Part shown: positions 8,438 through 17,006 of the stretch, piece after piece
Layout: each line of letters starts with the position of its first letter
Numbering within the stretch: position 1 is the stretch's first letter
NCBI GenBank assembly: GCA_030065875.1
Contig: JASJCR010000003.1
Coordinates: forward strand, 1 to 64,000
Direction: 5' to 3'
DNA from: Ardenticatenaceae bacterium
Lineage (GTDB): Bacteria > Chloroflexota > Anaerolineae > Promineifilales > Promineifilaceae
Length of the DNA: 64,000 bases
Program-made: the position numbers and the translations under genes
Notes under the pieces: model-generated
What the model saw: the letters and a program-made list of their open reading frames with translations, nothing else
Databases searched by the model: none
Told to the model about the DNA's origin: nothing

Positions 8438-8602
8438 ACAAAGGCTTTGGTTTCATCTTCACTTTTCACACGAAATTTTCGCCGCGCTGCTCATTCTGAG
8501 CGAAGACAAGGGAGGCCGTGAGGTTACCTGCCATACCCTTTCGCTTCATGGAGAATGATTTAATTGGTTAACTACCAACTACCCTGTCGTGGGAGATGGA
8601 TC

Positions 8603-8626
8603 GGCCGCAGCATGCTGCGGCCCTAC
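8603..8626. repeat. REP-like palindrome with CTAC, family 1 (solo copy)
   Basis: The perfect palindrome GGCCGCAGCATGCTGCGGCC (8603-8622) is followed by CTAC. The flanking bases also match the copies at 19.7 and 26.1 kb: the upstream GATCGG, and the downstream GATCCACCAGGTCC...TTTGATCA...CTTGAACCG tail reaching about 8680. The 408-bp gap 8316-8723 holds this unit, the family 3 palindrome, and no credible gene. Confidence 0.75.
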
Positions 8627-8723
8627 GGCGCAAGATGATCCACCAGGTCCTATTTGATCACAAGCTTGAACCGTTCCGCCCTTAAACCGAGATAGGAAGG
8701 GGATTTGATGAGTTAAAAACGAC

Positions 8724-9149
8724 CTATTCATGAATGGAGCGCAAATAAGCCACAATATCGAGAATTTGCTCATCGGTCAATGCCGGGTTGCCCCCTTTGG
8801 GCGGCATATCAATACCGGTAGTATTGTCCGGGTCGCCGGTGGGTCGGCCGCTGTTGATAAAGGTGATGAAATCCTGATCGCTCATGTTGGGTATGAACTC
8901 ACCAGAGGTTAAATCTTTGCCAACACCGGTAATTCCCTTGGCATCCGGGCCGTGACAGCTGGAGCAGCTCGAAGTGTATAATGTCTCACCGGCTTCGGGG
9001 TCACCGGCCGGCAGGTCCGGCACGGCAGCCACCTCGCCGCCGCTTTCTTCCCCATTTTCCGGGGCGGCCGCTGGGGGTGAATCCCCACCGCAGCCAACCA
9101 GAAGGAGCAGCATTGCGAAGAGCGATAAAGCGTAATAACGGTTAATCAT
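8724..9149 (-). CDS. c-type cytochrome lipoprotein
   Basis: 141 aa. A lipoprotein signal ends LLVGC (C20), followed by a Gly/Glu/Pro linker and a single class I cytochrome c domain: haem motif CSSCH (C62, C65, H66) and a likely axial Met in TGIDMPPKGG (M115). AAAGGAT precedes the ATG. The gene lies 154 bp downstream of nosL on the same strand, so a role as membrane-anchored electron donor in N2O respiration is likely, comparable to the NosC cytochromes of clade II clusters. That functional link is inferred. Confidence 0.85.
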   Translation of the reverse strand: MINRYYALSLFAMLLLLVGCGGDSPPAAAPENGEESGGEVAAVPDLPAGDPEAGETLYTSSCSSCHGPDAKGITGVGKDLTSGEFIPNMSDQDFITFINSGRPTGDPDNTTGIDMPPKGGNPALTDEQILDIVAYLRSIHE

Positions 9150-9303
9150 GGTTGCTATCCTTTTGATTTTTTATTGTAGATAGTAACTATTCAGGTCGTC
9201 AGCCTTCTTCAAAGGCTGTGGCCGGTGTTCTCACCGAGCCACCAGCCGGCACGGTCGGAGACCGGCCGGAGCACCTGTACAGAGTTACTGCAGATAAACA
9301 TAT

Positions 9304-9858
9304 TTACGGCTGATGAAGGACTTTATGATTTCCATCATCAGCTTCATCACTTTTATGATTATCATGGCCGCAATTTAAGTGATCGTGCAGCATCCGGGCA
9401 TCTAAAACCCCGCTGCGCACCGCGTCCTCCACCGCCTCAAAGGTGGTCATCCAGCCACCGCCGGCTTCGATATAAGCTTCGGCGGCCGCGCTGGTTTCAA
9501 ACGCGGTTAAACCCCAACCCATGGGGGTTATCAGATCCTGCTGTAGCACATAGGCGGCGTTTTCAGCTCGAATCCATTCTTCAGAATTGAGGTCGTGAAC
9601 CCAATAGGCGTGTACCGCCTCCTCGCGCTTGACGACATAGGCGAACATGTCCCCCATGTCGTCAAACAGGCGCACCTGTTCATCAGCGGTGACGATGGCT
9701 GCTGCGAAGCGGGGATCATTAATGATCATGCCGCATTCGGCGCAAACATCCTGTCCGTACAAAATTTCAGGGGGTTGATTGAGGTCAACCGCTGGGGCAC
9801 AGCCGGTCAGGAATAGAAACAGCAGCGTCAACCAAAAGGGCAGCCGGCGAATATTCAT
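9304..9858 (-). CDS. nosL: NosL copper chaperone lipoprotein
   Basis: 184 aa. The lipoprotein signal ends FLTGC (C20). The NosL domain has the CAECGMII motif (C39, C42, M44), the Cu(I)-binding part of the family, and the DDMGDMFAY segment. The C-terminal 25 residues are His-rich (HDHLNCGHDNHK), an extension that may hold additional copper. The ATG overlaps the nosY stop by four bases. NosL delivers Cu to NosZ for CuZ assembly. Confidence 0.92.
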   Translation of the reverse strand: MNIRRLPFWLTLLFLFLTGCAPAVDLNQPPEILYGQDVCAECGMIINDPRFAAAIVTADEQVRLFDDMGDMFAYVVKREEAVHAYWVHDLNSEEWIRAENAAYVLQQDLITPMGWGLTAFETSAAAEAYIEAGGGWMTTFEAVEDAVRSGVLDARMLHDHLNCGHDNHKSDEADDGNHKVLHQP

Positions 9859-10685
9859 AAGGCACCTCGACGGGTAAAAAGCTGATGGGTAATCAACAGG
9901 GGGACAACGGTCCAGGCCGCAAGCAGCCCAATTAAAAGCGGAAGCAGCCTGGCACCATAGGTGCGTAACGCAAAGACACCGGCCGGTCCCAGGAGATCCA
10001 AATTTTGCTGTAAGTTAAGAATGGCTGCGGTTTTATAAAGCTGCAGCGGGTTGGCTAGGGAAAACCACAGCAGTTCCTGGGCCTGGAAGCGCAGCACCAC
10101 GGCCGTACCCATCAACCCCAAATCTCCCAAAAAGACCAGCAGCAGCCAACCAAACAGGGCCACTCCCACGGCCGTTGCCGCTCGCTGCACGGCCGCAGAG
10201 ATCAAAAACCCCAGGCTGAGCGAGGAAATCGCCAGCAAAAAGGTGAGCAAAACCAGCCATAAAAAAGCGTTGAGATGGGTCAGCCCGCCAAAAGAACCGA
10301 TCATCATGCCGGTTAACCCAAACCCAACACCCAGGGCGGCCATGAGGGCGGCCGACAAACCAAAAAATTTTCCTAGCAGCAGCTCTTTGGGATCGAGGGG
10401 CTGAGCCAGTAGATAGAGCAGGGTGCCGCTTTCCCTTTCGCTGGCCAAACCTAACGCCCCCAGGGTTAATCCCATCAGAGGCACAATCAGCAGCACCAGG
10501 TTGACCAGGCTGGCGCCCGTTCGACCAAAACCAGCCAGCCCGTAATTGCCCAATCCGGCCAGGGAGAGCCATGCCAGCGCCAGCGCCAGGGTGGTAAAAG
10601 CCACCATGTACAGGATAAACCAGCGATTTCGCCGGGCGTCGCGCAGCTCTTTTTGCATGAGAATCAAGACGTTTGAAAATTCCAT
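9855..10685 (-). CDS. nosY: NosY-type ABC permease
   Basis: 276 aa with about six membrane spans. It resembles the ABC-2 subfamily NosY: N-terminal (M)QKELRDARRNRWF followed by a span, and ASERESGTLLYLLAQPLDPKELLLGKFFGL, the NosY hallmark loop. It works with the NosF ATPase and the periplasmic NosD in CuZ maturation, probably by moving a sulfur species or energising copper transfer. It overlaps nosL by 4 bp. It is separated from nosF by 136 bp that contain a decamer inverted repeat, so the operon spacing is interrupted there. Confidence 0.88.
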   Translation of the reverse strand: MEFSNVLILMQKELRDARRNRWFILYMVAFTTLALALAWLSLAGLGNYGLAGFGRTGASLVNLVLLIVPLMGLTLGALGLASERESGTLLYLLAQPLDPKELLLGKFFGLSAALMAALGVGFGLTGMMIGSFGGLTHLNAFLWLVLLTFLLAISSLSLGFLISAAVQRAATAVGVALFGWLLLVFLGDLGLMGTAVVLRFQAQELLWFSLANPLQLYKTAAILNLQQNLDLLGPAGVFALRTYGARLLPLLIGLLAAWTVVPLLITHQLFTRRGAL

Positions 10686-10760
10686 AATTTTTATCCATCC
10701 GTCGCCTGCTTGAGGCCGTATGAACTATCGAAGTTAATAGCAGGTGATTTCTTTTATTTG

Positions 10761-10822
10761 TCCGCAGATTACGCAGATTTTCGCAGAACATTAGGGAGGT
10801 TCTGTGATAATTTGCGTGCACT
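10761..10822. repeat. Inverted repeat with about 10-bp periodicity between nosF and nosY
   Basis: The left arm has CGCAG every 9-10 bp (10763, 10772, 10782: CGCAGATT units). The right arm GTTCTGTGATAATTTGCGTG (10799-10818) is largely its reverse complement. It belongs to the same decamer class as the copies at 2076 and 31828 (CACRGATT). The repeat splits nosF from nosY and could form a strong mRNA hairpin. Confidence 0.6.
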
Positions 10823-11682
10823 TAATCAAGTGAAAAATCGGTCACCGGGATTCCTTCCCGATAGAGCAGTTCCAGCGGCAGCCCTTTTTTGCTGGCCGGC
10901 ACACTGACATAGATACCGCGGCCGTTCTGCCGTCCTTCCAGACCGTGCTGACCAAGAACGGTCAGCGCCGCGTCAATCGACCCGGCCGGCATCGACAGAT
11001 GCAGCATCGTGGTCCATCCCATTTGCAGATGGAGTTCAGCCGGTGAAGAATCAGCCTGCAGCCGGCCGTCAACCAGGTGGAGCACCCGGTCGGCGAGGGT
11101 TGACATCTCATCCAGGCGATGGGTTGTAAAAACGATGGTTTTTCCCGCCTGTTTGAGGTCGAGCAGCAGCGATAAAAACGCCTCCCGTGCCGAGACATCC
11201 AGGCTGGCGGTTGGCTCATCCAGCATCAAAATCGCGGGATCAGCTAGCAGCGCCAGGGCCAGGGCCAGCCGCTGTTTGAGGCCGCCCGACAAATCGCCAA
11301 CCGCTTTTTGTAGATGGGGCTGCAGCTGCAGCCGATCCAGCAGGGCCTCAAGCGGTGCGGTGTGGTTAAAATCGATTTTTTTCAGGCGGCCGTAAAACAG
11401 CAGCGTTTCGTCAACGCGCAAATCATCATGAAAGGTTAAATTTTGGGGCACAAACCCGATTTTTTGACGGGCCACTTTACCGGCACGACGCATGTCGCGA
11501 CCGTCAATTTGGACGCTGCCCGAAAAGGGGATCAGGTGCAGCAAACAGCGCAATACTGTGGTTTTGCCGGCACCGTTTGCGCCCCACAGGGCCACCGCCT
11601 CACCCGGCGAAATTTTAAAGGACAGGTTATCGACGGCCGTCAGCCGGCCAAATCGTTTAGTTAATTGTTCAACGTGAATCAT
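10822..11682 (-). CDS. nosF: NosF-type ABC ATPase
   Basis: 286 aa from the ATG at 11682. Walker A GANGAGKT (34-41), signature LSGGLKQR, Walker B ILMLDEPT and switch His in TTHR are all present. The start overlaps the nosD stop as ATGA, which fixes the start and rules out a longer open frame reaching 11799. It pairs with NosY to form the Nos ABC transporter. Confidence 0.9.
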   Translation of the reverse strand: MIHVEQLTKRFGRLTAVDNLSFKISPGEAVALWGANGAGKTTVLRCLLHLIPFSGSVQIDGRDMRRAGKVARQKIGFVPQNLTFHDDLRVDETLLFYGRLKKIDFNHTAPLEALLDRLQLQPHLQKAVGDLSGGLKQRLALALALLADPAILMLDEPTASLDVSAREAFLSLLLDLKQAGKTIVFTTHRLDEMSTLADRVLHLVDGRLQADSSPAELHLQMGWTTMLHLSMPAGSIDAALTVLGQHGLEGRQNGRGIYVSVPASKKGLPLELLYREGIPVTDFSLD

Positions 11683-13091
11683 AAGGTTGCCTTCGCCTTG
11701 CCGTATTTGGGAAAACGTCTGGAAATGGGGCTTTGTGGCGCAAGCCAGGGCCAGCTCATTAGACCGACCGCCATGACGACCAACAGGAGCAGGGGCCACA
11801 ACCGGCCATTTTGCTCAGCGGGGAGCGGCGGGGCACCGGCCGGAATGTCAGGAGACATCAAGGGGCCTTCATCGACCAGTTTGGGCTGAGGCCGAATGAG
11901 CGGAAAGGCACGGGCGGCAAAATCTACGGCCGCTGCCGCCGGGCTGTAGAGAAATATCCGCATCGCTGGCTGATTATCAACCAGCTGTTCAAACAGCCGC
12001 TCCGAACGATAGGGGAGATCTCCAAAACCGTCGTTGTTGGCATCAAACCCGGCGTAATCTGACCAGTAATTGCCTACTCCAGCCACGCTCCAGGTATTGT
12101 CGGACATCGTGCCGCCCCCTTCGATCGCCACCTGCTCTTCATTTTCGATAAAGTTGTTGGAAACAAATTCATTGTGGCGCACCGAGGGCAGCAGACTGAC
12201 CCCAATATCGTTGTATCCAAAGACGTTGCCGGTGAAGCGGCCGATGCTGTCCACTTCGCGCGGGGAATTGTCGAGGTAAGCGCCAACGCGATTATCTAAA
12301 AATAAGTTGTTCTCGATTAAGGCGTCGTCCATATCTTTTAGACCCACGCCGTAGCCGCTGGGGCCGCGGTTGCCGGCGATGGTGTTGTTTTGAAGGGTAA
12401 TGCGGCGGCTGTACATCATAAATGCCCCCACCGAATTGCGATAGAGCAGGTTGTTTTCAACGATCGCGTCATCACAGTACATGAAGTGCAGACCGTAGCG
12501 GCCGTGGGTGACCGTGTTTCCGCTCACCTGCAGCTGTTCGGAGTACCACAAAACGACATCACGCCCTTTTTCGATGGTATTATTTTCGATGCGAACGCCG
12601 TTGCTGTACCAGACGCGAATGGGGTCCCCACGACGGGGAACGTCGACGTCCATGCTGGAAATTGAATTGTCGGCCACAACGCTGTTGGGGGCTTTTCGCA
12701 GATAAATTCCAAAAAGGGTTTCTTCCAGACGGTTGTTGACAATCGTGGTCCCCGCTGCTTCAACCGCAATGCCGGAATTCTCCTGGTCGAGGGAGTCACC
12801 GCTGTTTCGAATGACAAACCCTTCCAGATGAACATCAGGGGCGGTGATGTGTAGCACTGTTCCCTGTCCGCCACCGTCGATGACCGGCCAATTGACGCCA
12901 ATCAGAGTAATACTATTGTTGATTTCGAGCGGACCGTGGTGAATCCCGCCATCCACCTCGATGGTGTCTCCATCACGGGCTGCGGCCAGCCGGGCGGCCA
13001 AATCGCTTTTTTCGGCTGCCTGGATCGAGTGGGGAGCGATTAACCCCAGCAGCCCACTCAGCAGCAGAGCCAAAGTAAGAAGCTGATTCAT
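11679..13091 (-). CDS. nosD: NosD periplasmic copper-processing protein
   Basis: 470 aa from the ATG at 13091 (AAGGGG upstream, 11 bp after the preceding stop). A signal peptide of about 27 residues is followed by a right-handed parallel beta-helix of CASH/NosD type with many N-N-x-I/V turns (ENNTIEKG, ENNLLYRN, QNNTIAGN, ENNLFLDN), a Pro-rich stretch, and a C-terminal membrane span (LWPLLLLVVMAVGLMSWPW). NosD is required for CuZ assembly together with NosF and NosY. A longer frame to 13199 only reads through the upstream gene. Confidence 0.92.
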   Translation of the reverse strand: MNQLLTLALLLSGLLGLIAPHSIQAAEKSDLAARLAAARDGDTIEVDGGIHHGPLEINNSITLIGVNWPVIDGGGQGTVLHITAPDVHLEGFVIRNSGDSLDQENSGIAVEAAGTTIVNNRLEETLFGIYLRKAPNSVVADNSISSMDVDVPRRGDPIRVWYSNGVRIENNTIEKGRDVVLWYSEQLQVSGNTVTHGRYGLHFMYCDDAIVENNLLYRNSVGAFMMYSRRITLQNNTIAGNRGPSGYGVGLKDMDDALIENNLFLDNRVGAYLDNSPREVDSIGRFTGNVFGYNDIGVSLLPSVRHNEFVSNNFIENEEQVAIEGGGTMSDNTWSVAGVGNYWSDYAGFDANNDGFGDLPYRSERLFEQLVDNQPAMRIFLYSPAAAAVDFAARAFPLIRPQPKLVDEGPLMSPDIPAGAPPLPAEQNGRLWPLLLLVVMAVGLMSWPWLAPQSPISRRFPKYGKAKATL

Positions 13092-13102
13092 GAGATGCCC
13101 CT

Positions 13103-13750
13103 TTACTGCTGGTCGACCAGCGGTTTGTAGGCCCGACGATGAAAGTACAGACCGACAATGATTAAGACGGTCGCCGTAAAGGCCAGGTAAAGCCCCCAAT
13201 CGGGCAGGGCGAGGGTGCTAAATTGGGCGATGATTCCTGTGCCCAACACCGGGGGCACAAACGGCTCGATACTGCTGCTAAGAGCCGCATTTGGATCGAG
13301 GTTTAGGCCAAAGTTGCGCAGCCAGTAATACAGGTCGCCCAAAAAGACAAACGGAACCGAAGCGGCCGGCAGGGCGAGGAGTGCGGCCCATTTGGTGTGA
13401 ATAAAAATGGCGGCTGCGGTCAGCAGGGCGATTGACGAAATAGCCATAATGGCAAACCGCCGTTCGACCTGACCGGCTTCCTCCAGCGGCCGCATGCCGA
13501 TATAGTGATTGAGGCCGTCGATCTCGGCCACATCCCCTTCAACGCGATTGACATAGATTTGCACCATCAATCCTTTTGGATATTGAGGAGCGTTCAGGGT
13601 CATGCGCCAGTAGGGGGTGAAAATTGAAATAATAAGCAGGATGGCGGCCGTGGCCAGCAGGATGGTTGGCAGCCGGTATCGCCAGCGTTCCGCTTCCGGC
13701 ACCTCGGCCGGTATGCGAGGGCCAAAAAAGCCCTGTAATTTGTTAGCCAT
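13103..13750 (-). CDS. Nos-cluster membrane protein, NosB-like by position
   Basis: 215 aa with about four membrane spans (residues 28-48, 98-118, 121-140 and 185-205). A conserved-looking extracytoplasmic stretch (YWRMTLNAPQYPKGLMVQIYV, DGLNHYIGMRPLEEA) follows span 1. It lies between nosZ and nosD, the place of nosB in Sec-type (clade II) nos clusters such as that of Wolinella. The GLNHYIGMR segment and topology agree with that group. The biochemical role of NosB-type proteins is not settled. Assignment is by position and topology. Confidence 0.65.
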   Translation of the reverse strand: MANKLQGFFGPRIPAEVPEAERWRYRLPTILLATAAILLIISIFTPYWRMTLNAPQYPKGLMVQIYVNRVEGDVAEIDGLNHYIGMRPLEEAGQVERRFAIMAISSIALLTAAAIFIHTKWAALLALPAASVPFVFLGDLYYWLRNFGLNLDPNAALSSSIEPFVPPVLGTGIIAQFSTLALPDWGLYLAFTATVLIIVGLYFHRRAYKPLVDQQ

Positions 13751-13948
13751 ATTACATACCTCGTGTTTTTAAACATGCTTCGCACCGCATAGTGCGCCGA
13801 TCAAGGTTGGGTGATTCGTTTCCGGTACCGCTTGGTAACCGGCGACTAGAGAGAAGCTCGATGAGGTGATTATCTCCAGTCGCCCGCCCCCAAAAGGTGG
13901 GTGAGGGAGACGGCCGGGCCGTCCCCCTCGGTGAATCACCCGTAATGG

Positions 13949-15994
13949 CTACGGTTTAACTAAGAGATAGCCGACCATCTCCAGGTGCAGCGCCGAGCAA
14001 AATTCGCTGCAGTAGTACGAAAAGACCCCATCTTCGGTGGCATCAAATTCAAACGTGGCTGTTTCACCCGGCTCCAGGCTCAGCTGAATGTTGTAACCCG
14101 GCAATGAGAAGCCGTGGGTAGCATCATAAGCCCGTTCGACGTTCGTGATGTGCCATATGACGTGATCACCTTGATTGATTTCAACGTGCTCCGGCGTGAA
14201 GTGGCTGCGAACGGCCGTCATCCAAATTTCAACCTCGTTGCCGTTGCGCACCACCTTTTCCTCGCCGCTCATGGGGGCCTCGGGGTTAACCGCCTGGATA
14301 CCCGGATCCCAGCCGATCTCCGGATACACTTCCCATGGTGAGAGTTTGTCTCCCTTGATGATCTGCGCGTAGTGAGGCTCACCCACGCCGATCGGCATAT
14401 CGTACAGGAGTTGCATCTGCTCGCCCGGCGAGCCAATATCGATGAGCTGGAAGTTTTGCGGCAGCAGGGGACCGACATTGGCAAAACGATCAACCGCCCA
14501 CTTGTTGAGCGACACCAGATAAGTTCCATCCGGGCTAACCGTATCCCCTTCAGCGGCCGCGATATGGCCAACGTTGTAGTGCACCGACTGCTTGCCGACC
14601 AGCGACCAGTCCTCTTCTTCGTGCATCTCGCCATAGGGGCCGCCCAGCGCCCAGCGGGCAACGGTGCTTTCGAGGAAGAGGCTGGTATAGGCATAACCTT
14701 TGTCGTCAAACTGGGTGTGCAATGGGCCAAGACCCAGCTCAATTTGTGCTTCTAATACCGCATCAAAATCGAGGATCGGCACGCCGTACTGATCCGTTTC
14801 AAAGTTCCCGTCGGCGATCGCCGCCTGAATTTTCTCAAAGCTGAACACGGTTGTGTGTGGGTCGAGCTTGCCGGAAATGACCATGTATTCGCCGCCGGGG
14901 GTGATGTCTACCCCGTGGGGGCTCTTGGGCTCGGGGATGAAGTAGAGCAGCCCTTCAGCCACCGAGGTATCCAGCGAGATGACCGGAAAGCCGTTGACTT
15001 CGATGGTTTGGCCGGCCGCTGCAACTCCAATCGCTTTATCCATATTAATGACGTGCAGATAATCCATATCGCGCTGTGAGGCCCCGGCCTCAAACGGCGG
15101 TTCGCCGGATTCAATGCCGCCGGTGGCCATTTCGGTGTTAAACGAGTTGCAGAATACCCACCCTTCGCTCACTCTTTTGCCCGCGTCACAAAGATCCTGC
15201 CAGTAGGGTGGCAGCTCCATGGCGAATGAGGCATCGTAATCGATGCGGCCGCTGTCGCGGTCGAACTTCCAGAATGTCACCATGCCGCGGTAATCCTCAG
15301 CGTACTCATCCAGGGAAGCATATTCCCACCCCAGGGGTGCGGCGTATTGGCCCCCTTCAATGACCCAATCGGTGTCGGGGGTGACAAACGTGCCGCCGTG
15401 GTCATTAATCGCTATCGGATTTTTGATGATTTGCTTGGTTTCAAAATCACGTAGGTCAATGACGGCCACCCGGGCGTGGGCTTTGTCGTTGATAAAAAGA
15501 TATTGGCCGTCATAATCACCAGCCGTCTCGCTCAGGGCGGGGTGATGGGTATCTCCCCACATCACCGTCTGCTCCCCATCCGCCTGGCCATTATTGAGAA
15601 TAGCCATGGTCTCTTCCGACCCATACCCCCAACCTTGCCACGGTTCTGGGGTAAAAACGCCGATTGTTTTTAAAAGGCGCATCGAAGGCAGACCGATCAC
15701 AAACACCTGCCCGGCGTGGCCACCGGACGAGAACATGATGTAATCATCGTGCTGGCCGGTGGGGACATAGGTTTTGAGGGCAGCAACGATGTCATCGGGG
15801 GTCAAATTGCGCGCGGCGGCGATCGCGCTGGCATCGGCCGGCAGGCCGGTCGATACTCCGCCATCACTTTCAGCCGGAGCCGCCTCCTGCTGCTGGTCGC
15901 TGCAGCTGATAAAAAAGGCGGTTAGGGCAAAGACCAGCAGAAAGGTTATCCAGCCGGCCCTGTAAAAATTATTTTGTTTCTTGAATAGATTCAT
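13949..15994 (-). CDS. nosZ: Nitrous oxide reductase, Sec-type (clade II)
   Basis: 681 aa from ATG 15994, with GAGGAGA six bases upstream. The N-terminus has a plain hydrophobic signal with no twin-arginine motif, ending FFISC (C31), so export is by Sec, possibly as a lipoprotein. The seven-bladed propeller carries CuZ-type His patterns (FSSGGHAGQ, WGDTHHPALSE, DKAHARVAVID, SKSPHGVD-like and DPHTTVF). The C-terminal cupredoxin holds the CuA motif C-x3-C-x3-H-x2-M (C662, C666, H670, M673). It reduces N2O to N2 at the outer face of the membrane. All accessory genes needed for CuZ follow downstream. Confidence 0.95.
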   Translation of the reverse strand: MNLFKKQNNFYRAGWITFLLVFALTAFFISCSDQQQEAAPAESDGGVSTGLPADASAIAAARNLTPDDIVAALKTYVPTGQHDDYIMFSSGGHAGQVFVIGLPSMRLLKTIGVFTPEPWQGWGYGSEETMAILNNGQADGEQTVMWGDTHHPALSETAGDYDGQYLFINDKAHARVAVIDLRDFETKQIIKNPIAINDHGGTFVTPDTDWVIEGGQYAAPLGWEYASLDEYAEDYRGMVTFWKFDRDSGRIDYDASFAMELPPYWQDLCDAGKRVSEGWVFCNSFNTEMATGGIESGEPPFEAGASQRDMDYLHVINMDKAIGVAAAGQTIEVNGFPVISLDTSVAEGLLYFIPEPKSPHGVDITPGGEYMVISGKLDPHTTVFSFEKIQAAIADGNFETDQYGVPILDFDAVLEAQIELGLGPLHTQFDDKGYAYTSLFLESTVARWALGGPYGEMHEEEDWSLVGKQSVHYNVGHIAAAEGDTVSPDGTYLVSLNKWAVDRFANVGPLLPQNFQLIDIGSPGEQMQLLYDMPIGVGEPHYAQIIKGDKLSPWEVYPEIGWDPGIQAVNPEAPMSGEEKVVRNGNEVEIWMTAVRSHFTPEHVEINQGDHVIWHITNVERAYDATHGFSLPGYNIQLSLEPGETATFEFDATEDGVFSYYCSEFCSALHLEMVGYLLVKP

Positions 15995-16110
15995 TGGGAT
16001 TCTCCTCATGGTTGTTCGCCATATTGATAGAGATGGGAATCGGACTACCTTATCACCATAAAGGAATCGGCCGGCCGGTTCTTTGCGCCAGGTCAAAGAG
16101 GGCGATTTTT

Positions 16111-16143
16111 AGACTTCAAAAGTTTTCAAAACTTTTGAAGTCT
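16111..16143. repeat. 33-bp near-perfect palindrome between nosZ and the GntR gene
   Basis: Arms of 16 bp starting AGACTTCAAAAG pair around a single central C. It lies 117 bp upstream of nosZ (minus) and 114 bp upstream of the GntR gene (plus), so it could be an operator, a transcription barrier, or a small dispersed palindrome. No T-run makes it a standard terminator. A second small inverted repeat, GTGGTT/AACCAC, follows at 16164-16179. Confidence 0.6.
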
Positions 16144-16189
16144 GTGCCGGTCAACTGGCTTTTGTGGTTACAAAACCACCCCAATTCCC

Positions 16190-16217
16190 TTGACTCCCCA
16201 CGGAAAAGTGGTATAAA
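16190..16217 (+). promoter_or_regulatory. Promoter of the GntR-nanE operon
   Basis: TTGACT (16190-16195) and TATAAA (16212-16217) are separated by 16 bp. Each matches the sigma-70 hexamers at 5 of 6 positions. The -10 box is embedded in the first operator half-site, as expected for a repressed promoter. Confidence 0.65.
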
Positions 16218-16243
16218 CTAATCTTGTAGTGGTATAGACCAGT
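16207..16243. promoter_or_regulatory. Tandem GntR operators (DasR/NagR-like) before the repressor gene
   Basis: Two AGTGGTATANAC units start at 16207 and 16228, exactly 21 bp (two helical turns) apart. The second extends to AGTGGTATAGACCAGT, containing TGGTATAGACCA, close to the known dre/NagR consensus TGGTCTAGACCA. A third copy in the opposite orientation lies at 17705. The family of the adjacent regulator (GntR/HutC with UTRA) fits such sites. Confidence 0.7.
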
Positions 16244-16257
16244 GACAGATATAAATC

Positions 16258-16992
16258 ATGACCCAACTTCTCAATCGCACCCATCACAAGCCGCTCTATC
16301 TCCAAATTTACGATTTAATCCGCGATCAAATAAATACCGGTCAGCTGAGAGCCGGAGATACCATCCCGTCGGAGCGGGAATATGCCGATCTGTTTGAGGT
16401 GAGCCGCATGACCGTCAGAGCGGCCGTCAACAAGCTGGTGCAGGACGGTCTGCTGCTGCGCAATCAGGGGAAAGCCACGGTTGTGGCCTCGACTACCATC
16501 CAAAAAAGCGCCCGCGGGTTTAAATCGTTTACGGAGGATATGCAGTCACTGGGGATTGTGCCTTCTTCGCGCGTCTTGAAAATGCACAGCGAGATGAGCA
16601 GTGCCTCTGTGGCCAGCCAGCTCAACTTAAAAATCGGGGCGCGCGTGATATGTCTGGAGCGGCTGCGGCTGGCTGATGAGGAACCAATCGCCCTGGAGCG
16701 CTGTTACCTACCCCACGACACCTTTCCGGAATTACTGGAGCATGATTTAACCCAGCACTCCCTGTACAAAACGCTGGAAGATCGCTACGGGGTACGGCCG
16801 GTTCTCGCTGAAGAAACGATTGAAGCGGTAATCGTCAATCAGGAAGAGGCGGAGCTGCTGCAAATTGAAAAAGGGAGCCCGGCCCTGCTCATTCGCCGGC
16901 TGACCAAGGATGCCCGGCAGCAGGTGATTGAAACGGTGACGACTCTTTATCGAGCGGATCGCTACCGGGTCGTTCTGGTCCGATCGAGATAA
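16258..16992 (+). CDS. GntR-family regulator, HutC/NagR subfamily
   Basis: 244 aa. The N-terminal winged helix (about 8-75) carries the GntR signature YLQIYDLIRDQINTGQLRAGDTIPSEREYADLFEVSRMTVRAAVNKLVQDG. The C-terminal UTRA effector domain (about 95-238) is of the kind that binds phosphorylated sugars such as GlcN6P or GlcNAc6P in NagR and DasR. It starts an operon with nanE 14 bp downstream and has two operators in its own promoter, so autorepression released by an amino-sugar phosphate is the likely mode. Confidence 0.9.
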   Translation: MTQLLNRTHHKPLYLQIYDLIRDQINTGQLRAGDTIPSEREYADLFEVSRMTVRAAVNKLVQDGLLLRNQGKATVVASTTIQKSARGFKSFTEDMQSLGIVPSSRVLKMHSEMSSASVASQLNLKIGARVICLERLRLADEEPIALERCYLPHDTFPELLEHDLTQHSLYKTLEDRYGVRPVLAEETIEAVIVNQEEAELLQIEKGSPALLIRRLTKDARQQVIETVTTLYRADRYRVVLVRSR

Positions 16993-17006
16993 GTAAATTA
17001 GCGGAT

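Noticed and set aside
8232..8558. Plus-strand open frame of 108 codons opposite DUF1858
   Set aside because: It overlaps the DUF1858 gene on the other strand and runs through REP-like palindromes.
16024..16037. FNR/DNR-like box TTGAT-AGAG-ATGGG upstream of nosZ
   Set aside because: Only the first half-site matches TTGAT-N4-ATCAA; the second has two of five bases.
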